Assembly (NCBI RefSeq): GCF_001922575.1
Contig: NZ_MRCI01000001.1
Span: forward strand, 992,001-1,056,000
From: Neptunomonas phycophila
Lineage (GTDB): Bacteria; Pseudomonadota; Gammaproteobacteria; Pseudomonadales; Balneatricaceae
Length of the DNA stretch: 64,000 nt
Direction: 5' to 3'
The translations under genes were made by a program, and so were the position numbers. The notes under the pieces were generated by a model. It was not told the origin of the DNA, did not search any database, and saw only the letters and a list, made by a program, of their open reading frames with translations. Below are positions 1 through 9,078 of the stretch, in pieces. The stretch's first letter is position 1, and each line of letters begins with the position of its first letter.

Positions 1-890
1 TCTGCTTTGCAAATTTGGTTAACTCCTGAGTATACAGCGATATATCACCCCAGAGACTTAAGCCTTTGTCATGCTGTATGGCCGCTTGCTTGTCGGTAGG
101 AGGGGGGGCTGGTGTCGAAGGTGGAGTTAAGTACAGACCAGTAACACGTGCGATCTCTGCATTGAGTAGATCGATATTAATGGGCTTGGTTGCGAATCCA
201 GTCATGCCGGCCTCGTAGGCCGCTATTTTATCTTCATTTAACACGCTGGCTGTTAAGGCAATAATTGGAATAGGATCGGCTTCATGCGCTTTCTCATACG
301 CTCGGATGCTCATCGAGGCTGTTAAACCATCCATGTTAGGCATTTGCACATCCATAAGGACAACATCAAATTTCCCTTTTTTTACGGCCTCTACTGCTTC
401 TAAACCATCAGATACCGAGGTCACTGTATGGCCTTGGCGCGTCATAATAATGGTTAGTAGCTCTATGTTTTGAGGGATGTCATCAGCCGCTAGGATGTGA
501 AGAGGGGGTAAGTTGTATGCAGAAAGTACCTGTTTGGTGTCGGTTACTTTTCCAGAGGCAAGCGGTAATGCAAAGCTAAAGGTACTTCCTTTGCCTACCG
601 AGCTTTCAGCATAAATCTTGCCGCCCATTAGTTCAACTAGCTGCTTACTAATGGTTGTGCCTAATCCTGTTCCGCCAAAGCGACGACTCATGGAGGCGTC
701 TGCTTGTGTAAATGGATCAAAAATAGCGTCGATACGATCTTGGGATATGCCGATACCTGTATCTGTTATATCAAAACACACTTCACCATTGGGGCTTAAA
801 TATATGTTTAAGTCTACACTGCCTTCATCAGTAAATTTTAGTGCATTCCCAATTAAGTTCATGAGTACCTGTCTGATTCTATCAGGGCCC
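1..890 (-). pseudogene. C-terminal part of frameshifted hybrid histidine kinase (HATPase + REC), partial
   Basis: This stretch reads on the minus strand in the +1 frame relative to the gene upstream of it and continues that gene's domain order. It starts inside the N-box (LMNLIGNALKFT), has the G-boxes (DTGIGIS, GGTGLG) of a HATPase_c domain, then a receiver domain whose phospho-acceptor Asp in VLMDVQMP is encoded at 352..350. The last residues before base 1 are still open, so the protein (perhaps with an HPT domain) runs off the window. It has no start of its own and would only be made by frameshifting or if the break is a sequencing error. Confidence 0.85.
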
Positions 891-2838
891 CTCGGTAATA
901 AGTTTTCACTTCTTTTTCAATATGAAAATTCAGTGCGAGCTTTTTACTTCTGGCTTGTATCCACAGCGTAGAAATAACGATATCTACCAGCTCATATAGT
1001 GAAAAATCCGTTTCTTCTAAATCGAGTTTGCCTTTTTCAAGCTTGGCGCTATCAAGAATGTCGTTGAGTAGGTGCAATAAAGATTTGGCCGCGCTGCTGA
1101 TACTATTGAGGTATTTGCTTTGTTCGATTTGTAGCGGGGTATCAGATAATATATCGCTAAAGCCTATAATAGCGTTCATAGGAGTGCGAATTTCATGGCT
1201 CATGTTAGCCATAAAGGAGGCCTTGGCCTCGGCTGCCGCTTCTGCTTTTATTTTGGCTTCGCGTAATATTTCTTCCATTTGACGACGTTCGCTAATATCG
1301 AATAGAAGACCGTCGATCCATTCGGGCTCGCCCGACTCATCCATATGAATTGTACCGCGGTCTAAGAGCCATAGAATGTGTCCCTTTCGATGGCGGATGC
1401 GGTATTCGACTGTATAGGTACGCTCTATTTGCGGAGAGGCTACGGCTGCAATAGCTAGGTTCATGTCATCAGGATGAATGATGTCTGAAAAATGTATTTC
1501 TCCATTGATGAATGCACTAACAGGCCAGCCTGTTAATACTTCAACTGCCTCGTTGACAAAAAGCATCGACCAGTTTTCATCAAGCGAACAGCGAAAAGCG
1601 ACTCCAGGCATGTTGTTCATCAGCGAGCTGAGTTGCGCTTCGTTTTGACGTAGCTCTTTTTCAATCTGGTGACGATGTGATATGTCAGTTACAAAACCCA
1701 CATAGCGTTGGGAGCCATCATTTAGCGTGATTTCTCCAACACTTAACTTGATAGGGATCAAGGCTCCACTGATATGTTGGGCCATGAGTTCTGTTTCGGA
1801 ACCGATTAAGCTGGTTTTTCGATCATTCTTGCATTGAAGTAAGGATACGCCGTTATGTTTCTGCTCTGACGTAGGTAGGAGCACCTTGACAGGCTTGCCG
1901 AGAATAGCAGAGAGCTTCCAACCAAAAATTCTTTCAGCTGCTGGGTTGAAGTCTTGCACGATACCTGAATCATTGATGGTAATAATGCCATCAACGGCTG
2001 TTTCTAGAATTGCTTTTAATCTGCTTTCGTTTTCACTGACTTCACCTAATAACTGACGATAACGGATCAGCCAGTTAGTTGCCGCAACAAACATGATCAC
2101 GGCAATCGTCACAAGAGCGGTGGCGATGCCAATGAAGGTTAATGTCTCTGTATTATCGGTGTCTATTTGATAAGAGTCTTCACCAATAAAAATAGCTGAG
2201 TTCATCCCAACGTAGTGCATGCAGGAGATTGCAGCGCCTAAAATGCATCCGCTGGTAATAACTCGAGCGGGTCTGTTTCTGAGATATTTACGAAGCTTGA
2301 ATTGGGTAAGCAAAGCGGTGATTGCTAAAAGGACTGCGATGACAATGGATGCTAAGAACCAAGCAGGATCGTAACGCATCATCGGCCCCATTTGCATCGC
2401 TTGCATTCCCGTGTAATGCATAATGCCAATACCTGATCCTAAAATAATACCGCCAGCTATTAGGGTTTGCGTTGAAATCTCTTTTCGCGCCGTTAAGTAA
2501 AGGGCCACACAGCATGCAATAATGCCTGGCAATAAAGAAAGCAGGGTAATGTAAGGGTCATAATAGATTGCGGTCGGTAAATGATAAGCAATCATCCCGA
2601 TGAAGTGCATTGCCCAAATGCCACAGCCCATTGCGACGCCGCTCGTTAATATGGCGATTTTTTGGTACACGTGGCTATTATTATTGATAGATATAGCCAC
2701 TAAATGCAGTGACATGGTTGATGTGAATGTGGCTATCAATACCGATAGAGCAACGAGCCAATAATTATAGGACCCAGGTAAAATAAAACTAGGGTCGTAG
2801 TCGTTGGAAAAGTAGTGTGAGAGTTGTTCAATAATCAT
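859..2838 (-). CDS. MHYT-PAS-PAS sensor histidine kinase, frameshifted before its ATPase domain
   Basis: The 659-residue frame begins with a seven-helix MHYT membrane sensor (residues about 15-250; motifs AMHFIGM, MHYTGM, MHYVGM), a family proposed to bind a metal and sense diatomic gases. It is followed by two PAS/PAC domains (about 270-520) and a HisKA domain with phosphorylatable His548 in MSHEIRTP. The frame then stops at 859 just where the HATPase N-box should begin. The N-box, G-boxes and receiver continue one frame away, so one base is missing in the run GGGCCCC at 885-891. The start ATG has no clear ribosome site. Either this is a recent inactivation or an assembly/sequencing error; the downstream part shows no other decay. 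Confidence 0.9.
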   Translation of the reverse strand: MIIEQLSHYFSNDYDPSFILPGSYNYWLVALSVLIATFTSTMSLHLVAISINNNSHVYQKIAILTSGVAMGCGIWAMHFIGMIAYHLPTAIYYDPYITLLSLLPGIIACCVALYLTARKEISTQTLIAGGIILGSGIGIMHYTGMQAMQMGPMMRYDPAWFLASIVIAVLLAITALLTQFKLRKYLRNRPARVITSGCILGAAISCMHYVGMNSAIFIGEDSYQIDTDNTETLTFIGIATALVTIAVIMFVAATNWLIRYRQLLGEVSENESRLKAILETAVDGIITINDSGIVQDFNPAAERIFGWKLSAILGKPVKVLLPTSEQKHNGVSLLQCKNDRKTSLIGSETELMAQHISGALIPIKLSVGEITLNDGSQRYVGFVTDISHRHQIEKELRQNEAQLSSLMNNMPGVAFRCSLDENWSMLFVNEAVEVLTGWPVSAFINGEIHFSDIIHPDDMNLAIAAVASPQIERTYTVEYRIRHRKGHILWLLDRGTIHMDESGEPEWIDGLLFDISERRQMEEILREAKIKAEAAAEAKASFMANMSHEIRTPMNAIIGFSDILSDTPLQIEQSKYLNSISSAAKSLLHLLNDILDSAKLEKGKLDLEETDFSLYELVDIVISTLWIQARSKKLALNFHIEKEVKTYYRGALIESDRYS

Positions 2839-2933
2839 GGAAAGGGTTATCGTCCGAGATGCCGATTGCTTTAGATTTGTTGTTGGTCTTTGGTATCAGT
2901 TCTAATGTTGATTAAAGCGTAGACGATTTTGGA

Positions 2934-2969
2934 AAGCATGCGTAACAGCTGTATGCCTAACGCATGCTT
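2934..2969. repeat. 10-bp perfect inverted repeat, possible terminator hairpin
   Basis: AAGCATGCGT at 2934-2943 and ACGCATGCTT at 2960-2969 are perfect reverse complements around a 16-nt loop. It lies 23 nt beyond the racemase stop codon on the minus strand. The tract after the stem is not U-rich, so termination is plausible but not certain; it could also be a transcript-stabilising stem. Confidence 0.5.
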
Positions 2970-2991
2970 AATGTGCGTGGTTTTTTTAGGG

Positions 2992-3678
2992 CTAACGTAA
3001 GTAAGTGTTGCGTTTACTGGTGACTAGCTTGTTTTTAACCATCCCTTCCAGTGTGGATATACCGGCTCTAACACCGTCAATGACAGGGACACCTAATTGT
3101 TGGCTAAAATACGTTTGTTGTTGTGTTAAGCCCGCACATCCAAGCACAAGAACTTCGGCGTTGCTCTGTTCGATAATAGCTTGCGCTCGGGCCACTAGAC
3201 GTTCTCTCTCGTCTGATGTTAAGTCTTCTAAGGCCAATACCGGCATACACGCAGCAAAAATGCCCCTACAGTGTTGGCTAAGTCCATAAGCACTGGCATT
3301 GTTTGCGAGAACCGCAATAGATTTTGCCTGCGCGGTTAGGATAGCAAACCCATAACCTAGCATGCTGGCATAATGCATGGCGGCTTCGCCAATGCCTATC
3401 ACAGGTCCTTTAGCTATCTCCCGCGCGGCGTAAAGGCCTGTATCGTCGGCGCATGCAATGAGGTATGCATCGAAACCTTCTTTCTCACCGAGCTGTATTT
3501 GTTCGAGTACACCAACTTGCGCTATTGCTCCATCATAATAGCCTTCAACGCTGGCGACTCCGGCACCCGCGCATACCACTGTAATGTCTGTACTTTGGCC
3601 GGCGACTTCTCGGCAACTTTGTTCAATCAGTAGGCGCATGTCGTTACTGTCATTAGGGTTAATTACCAAAATTTTCAT
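2992..3678 (-). CDS. Asp/Glu/hydantoin racemase family protein
   Basis: The 228-residue protein has the two-domain Asp/Glu racemase fold. It carries two catalytic-type cysteines, in LIACADDTGLYAARE (about residue 76) and LGCAGL (about residue 178), which mark cofactor-independent racemases, and the N-terminal ILVINPNDS typical of the HyuE branch. Family members racemise hydantoins or related amides such as allantoin. Its ATG overlaps the stop of the upstream permease gene (ATGA at 3675-3678), so the two are translationally coupled and it is the last gene of the ABC transporter operon. The imported compound is therefore probably chiral and racemised after uptake. The substrate cannot be read from sequence; no hydantoinase or carbamoylase is nearby. 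Confidence 0.85.
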   Translation of the reverse strand: MKILVINPNDSNDMRLLIEQSCREVAGQSTDITVVCAGAGVASVEGYYDGAIAQVGVLEQIQLGEKEGFDAYLIACADDTGLYAAREIAKGPVIGIGEAAMHYASMLGYGFAILTAQAKSIAVLANNASAYGLSQHCRGIFAACMPVLALEDLTSDERERLVARAQAIIEQSNAEVLVLGCAGLTQQQTYFSQQLGVPVIDGVRAGISTLEGMVKNKLVTSKRNTYLR

Positions 3679-4517
3679 ACGTGAGCCTCTGAAGAGGGGA
3701 GTGGTTTTTTTTGACGGCGTTTGATGGCGGTGATAATCACAAGCGTCAACACTATTAAGATGAATGAGAAAACGGTGGTGAATGTGCCTAATGCATAGAG
3801 AACCGGCGTAGTGACATTAGTGGTCATACCATAGATTTCCAGCGGTAGGGTGTTAAAACTTCCTGCCGTCATGATGGTTCTGGCGAATTCATCATAAGAA
3901 AGGGTGAAACCAAACAGACCTACGCCAATTAAGCTTGGGAGTATCAGGGGCAGGACAACCAGCCTAAAGGTTTGCCATGCTGTAGCACCCATATCAACAG
4001 CTGCAGCTTCATACGCTTTATTAAAACGATTAAATACAGCGAACATAATGAGTAAACCAAAAGGTAAAGACCAGGTAAGGTGTGCGCCAAAAGCGGATGA
4101 GTACCAGTGTGGTGAGAGACCTAAGCGATCAAACATAATCCCGATCCCTAAGCTGATCAAAATCGACGGCAAAATTAAACTAACCAGCGTCAGGTAAAAT
4201 AATACGGTAGAGCCTTTGAAGGCGCGGCGATAAGCAAGGCCCGCTAATAGGGAAAAGAGCACGGTGCAAATCATGACGGCAAAGCCGAGTAATAATGAGC
4301 GCATCAAGGAGCCACCAAAATCACCAACTTGCTGTTTTTCAAAAAGAGCCCTAAACCAATGCAAAGACAATCCGTTTAACGGGAAGGTTAATCCGCCATC
4401 AGGTCCTTGAAATGAAAGAATCGCGATGGTCAGGGTAGGGCCGTAAAGAAATACGATAAACAAACAAAAGATAATCGTTAATGGAAAAAAACCAGGCTTT
4501 CGGTTAGAGATGCGCAT
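3675..4517 (-). CDS. ABC transporter permease, PotC-like
   Basis: This 280-residue inner-membrane permease has six hydrophobic segments and the cytoplasmic EAA loop (EAAAVDMGATAWQTFRLVVLPLI) that contacts the ATPase. It belongs to the BPD_transp_1 family, PotC/YdcV type, which forms a heterodimer with the preceding permease. A ribosome site AGGAG lies 7 nt before the ATG. It starts one base after the preceding permease gene ends and overlaps the racemase start. The importer family includes polyamine, putrescine and amidine uptake systems; the substrate here is not known. Confidence 0.88.
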   Translation of the reverse strand: MRISNRKPGFFPLTIIFCLFIVFLYGPTLTIAILSFQGPDGGLTFPLNGLSLHWFRALFEKQQVGDFGGSLMRSLLLGFAVMICTVLFSLLAGLAYRRAFKGSTVLFYLTLVSLILPSILISLGIGIMFDRLGLSPHWYSSAFGAHLTWSLPFGLLIMFAVFNRFNKAYEAAAVDMGATAWQTFRLVVLPLILPSLIGVGLFGFTLSYDEFARTIMTAGSFNTLPLEIYGMTTNVTTPVLYALGTFTTVFSFILIVLTLVIITAIKRRQKKPLPSSEAHV

Positions 4518-4518
4518 G

Positions 4519-5391
4519 TTATAGCTCCTGCTTAATGTTAATAAAGCGGAACAAAATGCTCAGCATAATTAGCACCGTAATTAAAAGAATGACGGCACCC
4601 GCTGCAGCCGCAGGGTATTGCAGCAAGGATATTTCGTTGTAGATCAGTACTCCCACAGAAGCGCTTAGACCGCCGCTCATTAATCGCACGGTTATAAAGT
4701 CACCCATCACTAGTGTGATGATGAATATAGATCCAATTGCGATACCCGATTTACACAATGGGATGATGACGTGAAAAATGGTTTGCATCATCGAAGCGCC
4801 AGCATCAATAGAGGCTTCGACTAGGTTGCGGTCGATTCGCATCATGGCATTAAATATAGGTACAACCATAAACAGCGTATACAGATGTACAAATGCTAAG
4901 ATGACAGAAAAATCACTATACAGCAGCCACTCTAAGGGTTCGTTGGTAATGCCGGCGCCTTGCAATCCACTGTTTACTAATCCGTTGCGGCCTAGTAATG
5001 GGATCCAAGAAATCATTCGTATGATATTGGATGTAAGAAAGGGGACCGTGCAAACAATAAACAATATGCTCTGCAATAACGGGTTTTTAATATAAAAAGC
5101 GAGATAATAAGCAACCGTAAAGCCCAGCACTAAGGCGATGATCCATGTCATAAATGCATAATAAAACGTATTCAAATATGCCTTTAGGGTCACGCTAGAT
5201 GTGAGTAAAAATTCATAGTTTTCGAAAATAAAATCAGGCAGTAACTGATACGCGTTGTAATCCCAAAAACTCACAATAATGATGGTAATTACTGGGAATA
5301 GTAAGAAGAATAAAATCACCAAACTAAGCGGTGTGATTTGTAAATAGCTGGGGTTTAAAGAAAAACCAGACAGCTTTGTAGGTGAACCCAT
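4519..5391 (-). CDS. ABC transporter permease, PotB-like
   Basis: A 290-residue integral membrane permease of the PotB/PotH type with about six membrane segments and an EAA loop (EASIDAGASMMQTIFHVIIPL). I place the start at ATG 5391 because GGAG stands 7 nt upstream; a longer reading from GTG 5439 has no ribosome site. With the PotC-like partner it forms the membrane channel of the importer encoded by this operon. It lies about 90 nt after the binding-protein gene. Confidence 0.87.
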   Translation of the reverse strand: MGSPTKLSGFSLNPSYLQITPLSLVILFFLLFPVITIIIVSFWDYNAYQLLPDFIFENYEFLLTSSVTLKAYLNTFYYAFMTWIIALVLGFTVAYYLAFYIKNPLLQSILFIVCTVPFLTSNIIRMISWIPLLGRNGLVNSGLQGAGITNEPLEWLLYSDFSVILAFVHLYTLFMVVPIFNAMMRIDRNLVEASIDAGASMMQTIFHVIIPLCKSGIAIGSIFIITLVMGDFITVRLMSGGLSASVGVLIYNEISLLQYPAAAAGAVILLITVLIMLSILFRFINIKQEL

Positions 5392-5481
5392 AAGGTAGCT
5401 CCAGTGACCGTATTGCGGTTTTACAAGGAAGGTCAGCACAGCAAGAACGGCTGTGCTGACTTGAGTGGTTACCTCATACCC

Positions 5482-6810
5482 TTACGAGGCAATAAACTCA
5501 TTCCATTTGCGCACCATGTACTTGTTTTCGTCCATGACAGAGTTCCAGCAAGCAACGGCCCCCATACGTTCGGTGTAAGAGCCACCATCGCGCACGGCCC
5601 CTGCTTTTTCGAGAACTTTGCCATCGGGGCTTAAAATGTCACTTTGGGCCTCTTTACCCTCAATCCAGAATCCCCATTCGTTTTCTGTCATGTATTTTTG
5701 TGAGGTAGCAGGAGCCGCGCTGTAGTAGCCTTGACGGTTCAAGTACGCACCTACCCAGCCTGATAAGTACCAATCAATGTACTCATAAGCGGCATCTAGC
5801 TCTATGCCTGATAAGTGTTTAGCGAGACCAATACCACCGCCCCAAGCACGGTAACCTTCTTCCAACGGCTGATATTTACAAGGGATGCCTTTAGATCTTA
5901 CGGCCGTGACTGCCGGTGACCACATGGACTGAATGACCACTTCACCGGATGACATTAAGTTGACCGATTCATCAAAGCTCTTCCAGAAGGCGCGGAACTG
6001 ACCGTTGGCTTTGGCTTGCTTAAGGATTTCGATGGTCTGATCGATTTCATCGCGGGTCATGTTGCCTTTATCGCCATACTTAATCTCACCCATGGATTCA
6101 CAGATCATGGCGGCATCCATAATTCCAATGGATGGGATATTTAAGAGCGATGTTTTGCCTTTAAACGCAGGGTCCATGATGTCGCGCCAGTTAGTTATCG
6201 GGCGGCCAACAAGGTCTGGGCGAATGCCTAGGGTATCGGCATTGTAGATAGTGGGTATGAGTGTCATCCAATTTGTTGCTGATGAGGCAAATGTGGTGGA
6301 GTCTTTGCCTTCGACAAACCCTACTGTATGTGGCGCTGTGCCTTGTGCAATCGTGGATTCAGGAGTTAGCTTACCGTCAATGAACAGTGGAGAAATCTTA
6401 TCGAAGTTGCTTAACCTTGAAGTGTCCATCGGTTGCATTACGCCCGACGGATAGACTTTTTTACAGATCCAGTACTCAATATCCGCAATGTCCCAAGAGT
6501 TAGGTTGGGTAACGGCGCGTTGAGCAACAGCATCAGAGTCCAGTGCTGTTAATTGCAAGTTGATGCCCAAGTCTTCTTTCGCTTTTTCGGAAATGGCATT
6601 TAAATTTGATACGCCCGTACCAAACTGGCGCAGCGTGATATCTTTTATATTTTGAGCCCAAATCATCGGGAAACCAGTAATGGCCCCAGACCCAACAGCA
6701 ACGCCGCTAATTGCTCCAGCTGCTTTAATAAAACTACGTCGGCTTAACCCTTTCTGCTCCGAAGTTTCCATTTCATTAGATGGGTTGTCCTGCTTAAGAT
6801 CATTGCTCAT
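5482..6810 (-). CDS. Tat-exported ABC substrate-binding protein
   Basis: The 442-residue protein is a periplasmic binding protein of the spermidine/putrescine-binding (PotD, SBP_bac_8-like) class. Residues about 20-52 hold a twin-arginine signal (SRRSFIKAAG followed by a hydrophobic stretch ending near MIWAQ), so it is exported folded through the Tat pathway rather than Sec. A strong AAGGAG stands 8 nt before the ATG. The following genes encode two permeases and a racemase, the preceding one the ATPase, making a complete importer. Ligand unknown: PotD-like proteins bind polyamines, but relatives bind other small amines and organic acids. Confidence 0.88.
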   Translation of the reverse strand: MSNDLKQDNPSNEMETSEQKGLSRRSFIKAAGAISGVAVGSGAITGFPMIWAQNIKDITLRQFGTGVSNLNAISEKAKEDLGINLQLTALDSDAVAQRAVTQPNSWDIADIEYWICKKVYPSGVMQPMDTSRLSNFDKISPLFIDGKLTPESTIAQGTAPHTVGFVEGKDSTTFASSATNWMTLIPTIYNADTLGIRPDLVGRPITNWRDIMDPAFKGKTSLLNIPSIGIMDAAMICESMGEIKYGDKGNMTRDEIDQTIEILKQAKANGQFRAFWKSFDESVNLMSSGEVVIQSMWSPAVTAVRSKGIPCKYQPLEEGYRAWGGGIGLAKHLSGIELDAAYEYIDWYLSGWVGAYLNRQGYYSAAPATSQKYMTENEWGFWIEGKEAQSDILSPDGKVLEKAGAVRDGGSYTERMGAVACWNSVMDENKYMVRKWNEFIAS

Positions 6811-6898
6811 TTAGAAGGCTCCTTGTAAGCGACGGTGTCGCTACATTGTTGATATTAATAACGCTGTTGTATTTTCTCTAGGCTGCATTAGCGCACTA

Positions 6899-7972
6899 TC
6901 ATGGGGCGATAGAAGCTAATGGATTAAGTGCATCGATACTCCAAGTGACGTATACGGCATCACCTTCTTTAACAGGCTTATCGAGCCAATCATGATCCGA
7001 TTGGTAAACCGATAACGCTAATCCGTCTTGAAAAGCGCCTCGAACATGAACGTAACTGCCTTGGTATTCGACAAAATCTATTGTTAATGGGTCTGGCAAG
7101 CTGGTGGCTGTAGGTGCCGTAGAGATAGAAATTTGGTCACAACGCAAAGAAATACCTGAAAGGTTTTCTTGTGAGAAAGTGTCAGGGATCGGGAAAGCTC
7201 GATCTTTCACTACCAATGCTTTTTGATCAGGGGCTAAATCACCCTCTATGATGTTATGCCCGCCAATAAATTGAGCCACAAAAGCGGTACGAGGAGTGCG
7301 GAATATCCCTTGCGGACTGTCCACTTGCTCGATGAACCCTTGGTTCATGACTACCACTTGATCAGCTAGGGCGAAGGCTTCTTCTTGGGAGTGGGTGACA
7401 TGAATAAAAGTGATGCCTAACTGCTGTTGGATGCGTTTAAGCTCAGTGCGCATCTTAGTGCGTAAAAAAGGATCAAGTGCAGAGAGCGGTTCATCGAGCA
7501 GAATGACTTCCGGTTGGTTAATTAAGGCTCTCGCTAAGGCAACTCGTTGTTGTTGTCCGCCTGATAATTGGTCTGGAAACGCCTCTGCAAATTGGTCCAT
7601 GTTAACCAGCTTGAGCATGTCCAGTGCACGAGCTTTTCGCTCTCCTGCGCTCACGCCGGCTATTTTTAGGCTGAACGCCACATTATCTAGGCTATTTAAA
7701 TGAGGGAAAAGTGCGTAATTTTGGAACATTAATGCCGTGCCGCGCTGCCTTGGTGGCAAGTCGGTAACATTTCGGTTATTGAGCAGTATATCTCCTTCGG
7801 TAGCTGTTTCATGACCGGCTATCATGCGTAAGGTCGTGCTTTTCCCACAACCACTAGGGCCGAGTAAGCAGCAATAAGAACCTCCGTCTATTTTGAGGTT
7901 GATCTTCTTCACTGCCTCGCTGTCGCCGTATCGTTTGACGACACTGATGAGTTCGACCGTACCTTTTTTCAT
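6899..7972 (-). CDS. ABC transporter ATP-binding protein, PotA-like
   Basis: A 357-residue ATPase of the CUT2/PotA class. It has Walker A (GPSGCGKST), a Q-loop (MFQNYALFPHL), the signature LSGGQQQR, Walker B (VILLDEPLSALD) and the H-loop (THSQEEA), followed by a C-terminal TOBE-type regulatory domain (about 275-350). It energises uptake through the two permeases downstream. It is the first gene of the operon; a 13-bp palindrome shared with the divergent GntR gene lies 14 nt before its start codon, which suggests direct repression or induction by that regulator. Confidence 0.92.
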   Translation of the reverse strand: MKKGTVELISVVKRYGDSEAVKKINLKIDGGSYCCLLGPSGCGKSTTLRMIAGHETATEGDILLNNRNVTDLPPRQRGTALMFQNYALFPHLNSLDNVAFSLKIAGVSAGERKARALDMLKLVNMDQFAEAFPDQLSGGQQQRVALARALINQPEVILLDEPLSALDPFLRTKMRTELKRIQQQLGITFIHVTHSQEEAFALADQVVVMNQGFIEQVDSPQGIFRTPRTAFVAQFIGGHNIIEGDLAPDQKALVVKDRAFPIPDTFSQENLSGISLRCDQISISTAPTATSLPDPLTIDFVEYQGSYVHVRGAFQDGLALSVYQSDHDWLDKPVKEGDAVYVTWSIDALNPLASIAP

Positions 7973-7985
7973 CTCAATACCTGTA

Positions 7986-7998
7986 AATTGCTAACAAT
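7986..7998. promoter_or_regulatory. Candidate GntR operator, copy 1
   Basis: AATTGCTAACAAT, an almost perfect palindrome (ATTG-N4-CAAT core), lies 14 nt upstream of the ATPase start. The exact reverse complement recurs at 8249-8261 next to the regulator start. The pairing at both ends of a 303-bp divergent intergenic region is typical of an autoregulated local repressor. The rest of 7973-8275 holds no gene. Confidence 0.6.
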
Positions 7999-8248
7999 TT
8001 TGTCTGTTTAATATTGCAGCGGGTGTGCCAACTGTGAACGCTGTTTATCTAAACCTATGTTTTGAATAGATATTATTTTTGAGGTGAAGTGTTTTTATAA
8101 ATGTAAAACAAACGGAGCAGGTAACGTGGTTTAGCTCAATACGCACTTATTTAGAGCGAAGTGGGCAGAATTAGAGCAAAAACTTATTTATTTCTAACCC
8201 TTTTAGGGGATCAATGATTGTTTTGCTATGGGTCAATATTTTTTCTAT

Positions 8249-8261
8249 ATTGTTAGCAATT
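8249..8261. promoter_or_regulatory. Candidate GntR operator, copy 2
   Basis: ATTGTTAGCAATT is the reverse complement of the site at 7986-7998 and ends 14 nt before the GntR start codon. It overlaps the expected ribosome-binding and early transcribed region, so binding there would favour autorepression. Confidence 0.6.
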
Positions 8262-8275
8262 GTTGAGGATGGATT

Positions 8276-8959
8276 ATGAGTACCAAAGCGCAAGCGGAAA
8301 TTGAAAGGATCATGACCAGTATTAGCCAAGCTATTGTTGATCATCGATTGCCACCAGGGACACGGTTAGTGGAATCCAAATTAGTAGAGGCTTTACAAGC
8401 TAATCGCAACCATGTGCGAGCAGCGCTACAACGCCTAGCAGCAGAAACAAAAGTGGTATCGATTTTAGCCAATAGGGGGGCGATTGTGGCTCAGCCTTCG
8501 ATCAAAGAGGCACGGGATATCTTTGAAACCCGAACGGTACTAGAGCGAGCGATTGTTAGTTTAGCTACGCGAAACTTAAGTGCCAGAAATAAGAACCGCT
8601 TACTTAAGCAAATAGAAAAGGAAAAACTCGCCATTGATGCGAAGGATCGTCAACAAATGATCCGTGAGTCAGGGCGTTTTCACATACTCTTAGCAGAAAT
8701 AGCAGGCAATACGGTTTTAGGAGAGCTGTTAGACGGCCTGATCAAACGTACTTCATTGATCATCGCTTTGTATCAAGGGACACCCGATGTTCAATGTACG
8801 CTGGAGGAGCATCAAGCGTTAGCGCACGCTATTTTAGCGGGTGATGAATCGTTGGCTTTGCAGTTAAATGACGTACACATGCATACCATAGAAAGCCATT
8901 TGCTATTAAGCGAGACATCACCCAGTGTAGATTTGAAAACAGCATTATCTGTTTCGTAG
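8276..8959 (+). CDS. GntR family (FCD) transcriptional regulator
   Basis: The 227-residue protein has an N-terminal winged helix (about residues 8-75; LPPGTRLVESKLVEAL, RNHVRAALQRLA) and an all-helical FCD ligand domain (about 85-210) with the metal-site histidines expected of the family (GRFHILLAE, EEHQALAHAI). FCD proteins usually bind a small acid or amine that is a substrate of the neighbouring pathway. It is divergent from the ABC/racemase operon and shares a palindromic site with it, so it most likely controls that operon. Confidence 0.88.
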   Translation: MSTKAQAEIERIMTSISQAIVDHRLPPGTRLVESKLVEALQANRNHVRAALQRLAAETKVVSILANRGAIVAQPSIKEARDIFETRTVLERAIVSLATRNLSARNKNRLLKQIEKEKLAIDAKDRQQMIRESGRFHILLAEIAGNTVLGELLDGLIKRTSLIIALYQGTPDVQCTLEEHQALAHAILAGDESLALQLNDVHMHTIESHLLLSETSPSVDLKTALSVS

Positions 8960-9057
8960 GTGATTAGGCCTCACTTTTGGCGCGTGTTAGCCTATAGGGT
9001 AACTTGCTTAGTTAGTAAACTCATCTAGACTACAAAGTTCAAGGAGTGAACAACTAT

Positions 9058-9078
9058 ATGTCGGAATACCCATGTTAA
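9058..9078 (+). other. Six-codon leader ORF overlapping the next start
   Basis: ATG-TCG-GAA-TAC-CCA-TGT-TAA follows AAGGAG (9041-9046) with an 11-nt gap, and its TGT-TAA end overlaps the ATG of the downstream gene (ATGTTAA at 9072). The downstream gene has no ribosome site at normal distance and no upstream in-frame start, so its translation may depend on reinitiation after this peptide (MSEYPC). A similar arrangement occurs at 51111. Confidence 0.4.

Noticed and set aside
618-971. Plus-strand 117-codon frame
   Set aside because: Antisense shadow of the HATPase part of the frameshifted kinase.
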